From: Thoreauomyces humboldtii
Taxonomy: Eukaryota > Chytridiomycota > Chytridiomycetes > Spizellomycetales > Powellomycetaceae
DNA: 11,311 nt
Reading direction: 5' to 3'
Assembly (NCBI GenBank): GCA_027596035.1
Contig: JADGJA010000751.1
Span: 1 to 11,311 of the forward strand
The position numbers and the translations under genes are program-made. A model generated the notes under the pieces. That model had not been told where the DNA came from. It saw nothing but the letters and a program-made list of their open reading frames with translations, and ran no database searches. This document shows positions 7,056 through 11,311 of the stretch, in pieces; position 1 is the first letter of the stretch, and each line of letters begins with the position of its first letter.

Positions 7056-7369
7056 CCATGTGAATTACCTTGCGAGTGAGAACCTCTATACAAGGTACGT
7101 ATCAGGTTCGTTATGGCCAATGATCGAAAATCAGCGAGGAAAACTCCGGGATCTCTCCCCGTTCTTACTACAGCCAGTCAACTGGGGCCGATCTCGGTCG
7201 ACAGTCAGGATGAGCCAGCCGAAGTTAGGCTGTGAAGAATTACCCCATCATCAGCCAGAGGAATGTGTTTTGGCATGACCCTACGCGCAAGGGGCCGATA
7301 AAGGCTCAACGAGACAGCGGACGTCGTTGAGTTGCTACCAAGAGAGTGCTTCGCAAATCGGCAGGTAGT

Positions 7370-7431
7370 GAAGAGAAAGAGGAGGGTGAGGTGAGGAGGA
7401 AGAAGAAGGATAGGGAGGGGAGGGGGGAGGG
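7370..7431 (+). repeat. Purine tract (59 of 62 purines)
   Basis: G/A sequence broken only by T at 7387, 7392 and 7411, ending in G-rich runs. Such mirror-like purine tracts can form triplex DNA or G-rich structures and stall polymerases. It also creates artificial Lys/Glu/Arg-rich open frames. Confidence 0.85.
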
Positions 7432-7475
7432 CCCGCCTGCCGGGATGGTCGGTGCTGCTGCGTCGCCGAGAGTGA

Positions 7476-7649
7476 GTGGCTGGTTGGGTCTCCGCTTCGG
7501 TCCAGTCATCCCGATCGCAACCCTCGGATGGGACACGGCACTTCCTGATCGAGCGCATCGACGGGGAGATGACCCGTACCCCGGAACGATATCCGTTTAT
7601 CGACCAAAATGCAAAATACGAGGATGCGAGCTTTCATAGGGACAGATAG
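7476..7649 (+). CDS. Unassigned open frame, possible terminal exon
   Basis: Open from just after TGA 7473-7475 to TAG 7647-7649, without an early ATG. The second half is strikingly protein-like (HFLIERIDGEMTRTPERYPF, then IDQNAKYEDASF), with mixed charged and aromatic residues and no low complexity. It is probably a remnant of a larger protein. I cannot name the family. The frame at 7346-7639 on the same strand overlaps but is dominated by the purine tract. Confidence 0.25.
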   Translation: MAGWVSASVQSSRSQPSDGTRHFLIERIDGEMTRTPERYPFIDQNAKYEDASFHRDR

Positions 7650-7713
7650 CTTTTAGCGGACCGAAATCTCCTGTCTCACCGAAGGGGATGGATGATCCCA
7701 CAGGAGTCTAGCC

Positions 7714-7920
7714 ATGCGACACGAGTTGAACCAACGCGACTGTCACCACACTGAAGCCAACGTATCAGAAAATGGACCCAAGGTGGACTTTGCTTTCGCG
7801 CCTTTCATCCGTCCGAACGGCCAGGACTTTGAATTCACGGAGAGTTCAGGCCTCACGTACGATCCGTCGTTACCTTTCTACAAAAGTCGCATCGTTGCTT
7901 TCCAGGCGACGGCGGCGTGA
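7714..7920 (+). CDS. Small hypothetical protein, 68 residues
   Basis: ATG at 7714 with G at -3, ending TGA 7918-7920. The middle and end are protein-like (KVDFAFAPFIRPNGQDFEF, then DPSLPFYKSRIVAFQ). No signal peptide, membrane segment or known motif is seen. It may be a fragment of a longer gene together with 7476-7649, which lies 64 bp upstream in another frame. Confidence 0.25.
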   Translation: MRHELNQRDCHHTEANVSENGPKVDFAFAPFIRPNGQDFEFTESSGLTYDPSLPFYKSRIVAFQATAA

Positions 7921-8675
7921 ATCTTCTGTTGCAGGTTGAATCGTTGGCTATACCGATATCAATTATCCAGTAATGACAAGCCGAACGATCTGACGAAGAA
8001 TCGAGAGGCCTCCGCGAGCTGTGTGCTGTTTTCGACGAATACGAATCAGGGGCGTCGTCTGAGCTAACTGAATAGAAGAAACTGTCCGGATTCCCTGCAC
8101 TCTCAAAGTAACGCACACGTCTGGAACTTTCGCACAGGACTATTTTGCATCTAGTTCATCTGCACAGTCGCCGGAGAGGACAAACTCCGACCGAACCCGA
8201 CTGGACCGAACGCTGCCAGGTAGGGGGATGTTCTTGAGAAAACCCGATATCTATTACATGTCTGCTCGCCAAGGACAGAAGATGTATCTCCCAGTCGCGT
8301 CATGCATCATTACGACTGTCAGCCTGTCCACATAGAAAGTCTCGACTGGGAGATATGCTCCAATCCAGCAGCAAACGTGTACTCCGCAAGTAACCCGCGA
8401 GGAGGGACGTGCATGAACGTTCCAGGTCTTCGACAAGCGGTAGCGACTAGAGCTACCATGTTACCTGAAGGCTCGGCCATGCTCACTGCGTGTACACCTT
8501 TACTGCGCATTCAACGAATCAGAAAGGAAACAAGTTTGTCCCTCATTCATCTTGTTTGTGGTCATGATCAGGCTAGAGGCGCAACCGTCGCCTTCACAAG
8601 AGGACAGAAGTGCGGATCGGCGTCATCACCAAAATGGTCACGTACATCCGCCGCGAGACGGTGGTGGAGGTTTGA
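7921..8675. other. Unassigned stretch with short open frames
   Basis: Short protein-like pieces occur in several frames: 7977-8072 reads AERSDEESRGLRELC; 8228-8332 (from ATG 8228) reads MFLRKPDIYYMSARQG. A 153-codon frame (8302-8763) is open but low in familiar motifs. The polymerase exonuclease motifs I and II should lie here if the downstream polymerase were whole, but I could not find them. Confidence 0.3.
8285..8355 (+). repeat. 13-bp perfect inverted repeat, 45-base loop
   Basis: TATCTCCCAGTCG at 8285-8297 pairs exactly with CGACTGGGAGATA at 8343-8355. The stem is about half GC. There is no T-run after it. It may be a remnant terminal inverted repeat of a very small element, or chance. 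Confidence 0.8.
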
Positions 8676-9765
8676 GGTGGCGTGCTGGTCTTCATCGATT
8701 TCGTACGAACCGAGCTCGGTGGAATTTCCTTCAAACCAGCACCACCGACCTTCAAGCCATTGAAGCAGGCGTCTGAACGGTCAGGAAGTTGGGGACTTAC
8801 AGGAGGGCGATAAAGGGCGAGTTCCCCTATGGCCGATTGCCGAGGGGATGGCTGGGGGACCTGGAACGAGAACGGGCTGCCGTCGCTGATGGAATACGAT
8901 ATCGCCAAGCAGATCAAGCGCAGCGTAACGGTTGGGGCCATCGAAGCTGGTCTCCGGGAAGCCGAGGTGACCGCGGAGGAGCAGGCCACGCTCTTTCCTG
9001 ATCCGATCCCATCGCCGGCCAACGGTTCCGAGGTCGTTCCTTGGTCTTTCAATCAGGAGATCTGGGATTATCTTCACAACGATGTTCACGTCTTGGCCAG
9101 GAGCATGGAGGCTTATCATCGCCGCGCCGAGGACATGCACCGCACGATCCCACTAGCGCTCAAGGACGGGAAACTCGATGGTCTCGCCTCTCGATTGCGG
9201 AACGGCCCCGGATGGGCTTTCGCCATGTATTGCGCTTGGTTCATGTCGGACGATACCACCTACGTTCTGAACCCGGTTCTCCATGCCTTTGTTCGCGATT
9301 CCCTTCGAGGCGGTCGCACGGACAAGCGCGCAACGTACATCGAGGTCACGAAGGAAATGTGGAAACAAGGATTTCGGATGACCTATCTCGACTTTTGCTC
9401 CCTCTACCCCTCGGTTCAGGATTGCGAGGTCCACGACACCCACTTTCCGGTCGGGCGTCGCTACTGGTACAGGGAGGCGTTCCCCGGGCAGACTTCGGAA
9501 GCGGACGTCTTGCGGCAGCCTCATCATCAGCGCAACACCTATCTGAAGGAAAAGATGGAGGGTTGGACGGGGTTCCTCAAGGTCAACACCGTCCCCCTCG
9601 CCTACGCAACCCATCCCGCCCTGCATCACGTTCCCAAACCTCGGAGAGACGAGGATGGGGAACTTCAGCACGAGCGTCTTCGCCAACACCAATCTCACGG
9701 AGCAGGTCTACGCCTAGCCCGAGCTTCTCCACGCCATGGATTGCGGGCAGGTGCGCGTGGAGCAA

Positions 9766-10168
9766 ATCTTTGACATGGTATTGTTCAAGAAAAGTCGTCA
9801 CGGATTACGGAATTCGTCCTAGCAGCTGTCTCACCTTCGGGTCGCTACATGGCCGTGGGCAACATGATGGGGGAAGTTTTCATCACGGATCAGAAGCAAC
9901 TCGACACCTCCTCGTTGACCTCCTTCCCATCTTACAGGACATGGACCGCTTCCTCCTGATAACGGCACGTCAGGATCCCGAGGTCGAGGTCGAGTCCAAG
10001 ATCTGTAAAGCAGTCCGTATGAAGATCCCCCACTCGAAGGAGTCGGGTCCGGGAGCCCAGATCCGAGCGCTCTCGTTCAGCGCTGACGAAAGGTGAAAGA
10101 ACAAAAACACGGATTACGGATCTTTGACATGGTATTGTTTAAGAAACGTCGTCACGGATCACGGAATT
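9766..10168 (+). repeat. 49-bp internal duplication of polB (9766-9814 and 10120-10168)
   Basis: 46 of 49 bases match. Both copies encode IFDMVLFKK and end in the CACGGATTACGG-type sequence. The offset is 354 bp, exactly 118 codons, and both copies lie in the frame that leads to motif B. The second copy connects, through one TGA, to KDYVDFFFKLKAD and motif B; the first connects upstream to the ELLHAMDCGQV segment. Confidence 0.9.
9810..10096 (+). pseudogene. WD40-like fragment inserted in the polymerase
   Basis: Between the polB duplicates, 9810-9956 reads VLAAVSPSGRYMAVGNMMGE and then VFITD, matching a WD40 blade (hydrophobic strand, SPxGRY, AxG, G-x-V-x-I-x-D). Another frame, ending at TGA 10094-10096, reads AQIRALSFSADE, matching the start of another blade. 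These are not polymerase sequence. A TCTTACAG acceptor-like site at 9932-9939 lies between them. This looks like a captured, decayed piece of a WD40 gene. Confidence 0.4.
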
Positions 10169-10203
10169 ACGGAATTACGGATTACGGATGACGGATCACG
10201 GAA
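10152..10203 (+). repeat. ACGGA short tandem array
   Basis: Seven copies of ACGGA at 7-8-bp steps (ACGGATC, ACGGAATT, ACGGATT and so on). Related sequence ends polB copy 1 (9799-9814) and precedes copy 2 (10109-10120). It probably arose by slippage from the polymerase codons at 10208-10225, which read AACGTCGTCAAGGATTACG. Confidence 0.8.
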
Positions 10204-10532
10204 ACCAACGTCGTCAAGGATTACGTGGACTTTTTCTTCAAGCTCAAGGCCGACAGCGATTCGTCCGGCCCCGCTCCCAATCCCGGACTGCGCGCGCTCG
10301 CCAAGCTCCTGCTCAATTCCCTGTGGGGGCAGCTGGGCCAGCGATCCTACGCCGTCCGCAAATGGGTCAACGCCCAACGCCTCGACCACCTCGCCTACGA
10401 AGCCTTCCGCAAACGCATCGAGATAGACAGCGTCATCCGCGATGGTTCCGGCTGCCTTCATTTCAAGTATCGGATCCTCAAGGACATCAGCAATCACGCT
10501 TCCACCGCTCATCACATCGCTGCCTTCGTCTC

Positions 10533-10572
10533 CACCAATATCAGTCACTCCGCTGCACCAATATCAGTCACT
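10533..10572 (+). repeat. 17-bp duplication at 23-bp period
   Basis: CACCAATATCAGTCACT occurs at 10533-10549 and 10556-10572. The 23-bp period shifts the reading frame and leads to a stop (TGA 10582-10584) after the HIAAFVST segment of the polymerase, before motif C. Confidence 0.9.
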
Positions 10573-10634
10573 TCGGTACAGTGATCGACTGCAAGTTGGC
10601 GCAGCGGCTGTAAAACGACACGACACCCTTTTGT

Positions 10635-11144
10635 ATGACCAAACCACGTTCAACTAGCATGCGGTTTGCTCGTCTGGAAGCATACATGCTGCTGGGCTAC
10701 ACTGCGGGGACCAATTTCGCCTCCTCTCTCGCCACTCTCTTCACCTCGCATCTGCCGCCACAATCGCACTGCCGGCGGCTTCGAAGCGCAGCGGAACCAG
10801 TCCGCCAGATTTCCCTACCGCCTCAAGCGAATTTCATTGCTTCAGTCGCAACAATCTTCACCTCCTGCCCTCAAAAACGCCTTCCAACGCGTGCAGTTTC
10901 AGCCAGTCGAGGTCACACTCAACATGTAGCGCACCGCGCCGGTTCCGGATTTATGAGCACCCCTGGCACGACTCGGAAAATATGGCAGCAGCTTACGCTG
11001 GAGTGGAGGGGATTTTCTGGACGCGAACAACCGTGGGACGTCTCGGTGGATTTGGACTGCGCAGTGCGCAGTCGCAAGCTTTGGACAGCCCTCGTTCAGA
11101 GCTACAAGCTAAAGGTCGGCAACGACCATGACTCCGCACGGTAG
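10635..11144 (+). CDS. Unassigned 169-residue open frame with internal repeat
   Basis: ATG 10635 to TAG 11142-11144. Residues 27-38 (NFASSLATLFTS) and 66-77 (NFIASVATIFTS) are an internal protein repeat, each next to an LPPQ. Many base differences between them are at third codon positions, so the amino acid pattern seems conserved in this frame. The C-terminal part contains REQPWDVSVDLDCAV. No family is recognised. A competing plus frame (10666-10929) reads AQRNQSARFPYRLKRISL and is also natural-looking. The start overlaps the degenerate motif C of the polymerase in another frame. Confidence 0.3.
   Translation: MTKPRSTSMRFARLEAYMLLGYTAGTNFASSLATLFTSHLPPQSHCRRLRSAAEPVRQISLPPQANFIASVATIFTSCPQKRLPTRAVSASRGHTQHVAHRAGSGFMSTPGTTRKIWQQLTLEWRGFSGREQPWDVSVDLDCAVRSRKLWTALVQSYKLKVGNDHDSAR
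11055..11073. repeat. Near-perfect palindrome, 9-bp arms and 1-base spacer
   Basis: GACTGCGCA, then G, then TGCGCAGTC. It could extrude as a small cruciform or bind a dimeric protein. It lies inside the 169-residue open frame, so it may be chance. Confidence 0.7.
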
Positions 11145-11311
11145 GTGCGGGAAGAGAACGGAAATCTGCTGACATAGGAGAGTGGGTAGGAAACCGCGGA
11201 CGGCGACCGAGTTCAGGGGTGAACGATGGCAGCCGCTTGAACGCGCGGGTGCAAAGGGATTGTTCATCTCCATCGAGTTGTAGGAAGGAAAAGCACACAC
11301 AGACATTGAAC
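11145..11311. other. No feature recognised at window end
   Basis: Only minus-strand open frames (10993-11298 and 11109-11306) cross here, without recognisable motifs. Confidence 0.3.

Larger units (their letters stand above)
8676..10657 (+). pseudogene. polB: Protein-primed family B DNA polymerase, Polinton-like, broken
   Basis: The product would have been a replicative polymerase with proofreading. KGEFPYG (8813-8833) resembles the conserved KG.FP segment. YLHND (9069-9083) fits Exo III (Y-x3-D). GGRTD (9309-9323) is the palm-entry motif typical of this group. DFCSLYPS (9390-9413) is motif A with the metal-binding Asp. GFLKVNTVPL follows as in DNA_pol_B_2 proteins. AKLLLNSLWGQ (10300-10332) is motif B. 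Frames change: KGEFPYG is in frame 2, 8814-9657 in frame 0, 9658 onward in frame 1 after a G4 run. Stops occur at 8811 (TAA), 9715 (TAG), 9820 (TAG) and 10189 (TGA). 9815-10119 is foreign insert and duplication. Motif C is only traceable as LLYDQTTF (10628-10651), in yet another frame and without DTD. Exo I and II were not found. The gene is dead unless assembly errors explain several of these. Confidence 0.85.

Noticed and set aside
8676..8810. Exo I motif (FIDFVRTE) of the polymerase
   Set aside because: It lacks the D-x-E core and lies too close to the KG.FP segment; more likely the stretch just before that segment.
9153..9698. 181-codon minus-strand open frame
   Set aside because: Antisense of the polymerase motif A region, hence a shadow.
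9041..9770. Long plus-strand open frame overlapping the polymerase in another frame
   Set aside because: Arg/Ser/Pro-rich with no motifs; a shadow of the GC-rich polymerase frame. Only its end beyond 9815 may be real, as the WD40-like piece.

Overview
This window looks like nuclear DNA of a eukaryote. It has a nuclear-type tRNA-Thr gene with internal box A and box B and a T-run terminator. It also has an interstitial (TTAGGG)n tract, and several short GT-AG intron candidates of about 47-66 bp interrupt the plausible coding stretches. TTAGGG repeats, short introns, an F-box-like leader and a possible fungal-type HNH motif would suit a filamentous fungus. Algae and other protists are not excluded, and nothing here fixes the lineage. 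Most open frames are short, overlap on both strands and shift frame, so the region reads as gene-poor, repeat-rich and full of decaying fragments.

Layout. 1-1468: no recognisable gene, only short unassigned open frames and one TATA-like site. 1469-2795: a gene with an F-box-like N-terminus, an internal tandem repeat, a probable 55-bp intron, the end of a protein-kinase C-lobe, and an Ala/Lys/Arg-rich coiled-coil tail that appears to change frame. 2817-2889: tRNA-Thr(UGU), whose first bases lie inside a 21-bp-period duplication that also holds the stop codon of the preceding gene. 2890-4260: unassigned open frames, then two blocks of a CACCGG minisatellite on either side of a 23-bp telomere-type tract. 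4327-5073: a fragment resembling the RuvC-II region of Fanzor/TnpB-like nucleases, with short introns. 5407-6481: broken coding stretches, one with a possible HNH nuclease motif, and a 33-bp repeat in two copies. 6485-8675: unassigned frames, a purine tract and a hairpin. 8676-10657: the clearest large feature, a pseudogene of a protein-primed family B DNA polymerase of the Polinton/virophage/linear-plasmid kind. It keeps Exo III, the GGRTD motif, motif A and motif B. It is broken by frameshifts, stop codons, a 354-bp-offset internal duplication around foreign WD40-like sequence, and a 23-bp duplication just before a degenerate motif C. 10658-11311: an unassigned open frame with an internal protein repeat.

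Function. Only the tRNA is confidently functional. The polymerase is almost certainly dead. Together, the polymerase remnant, the nuclease-like fragment, the telomere-type tract and the minisatellites suggest a graveyard of mobile-element sequence. That the polymerase and nuclease belonged to one element is a hypothesis only.
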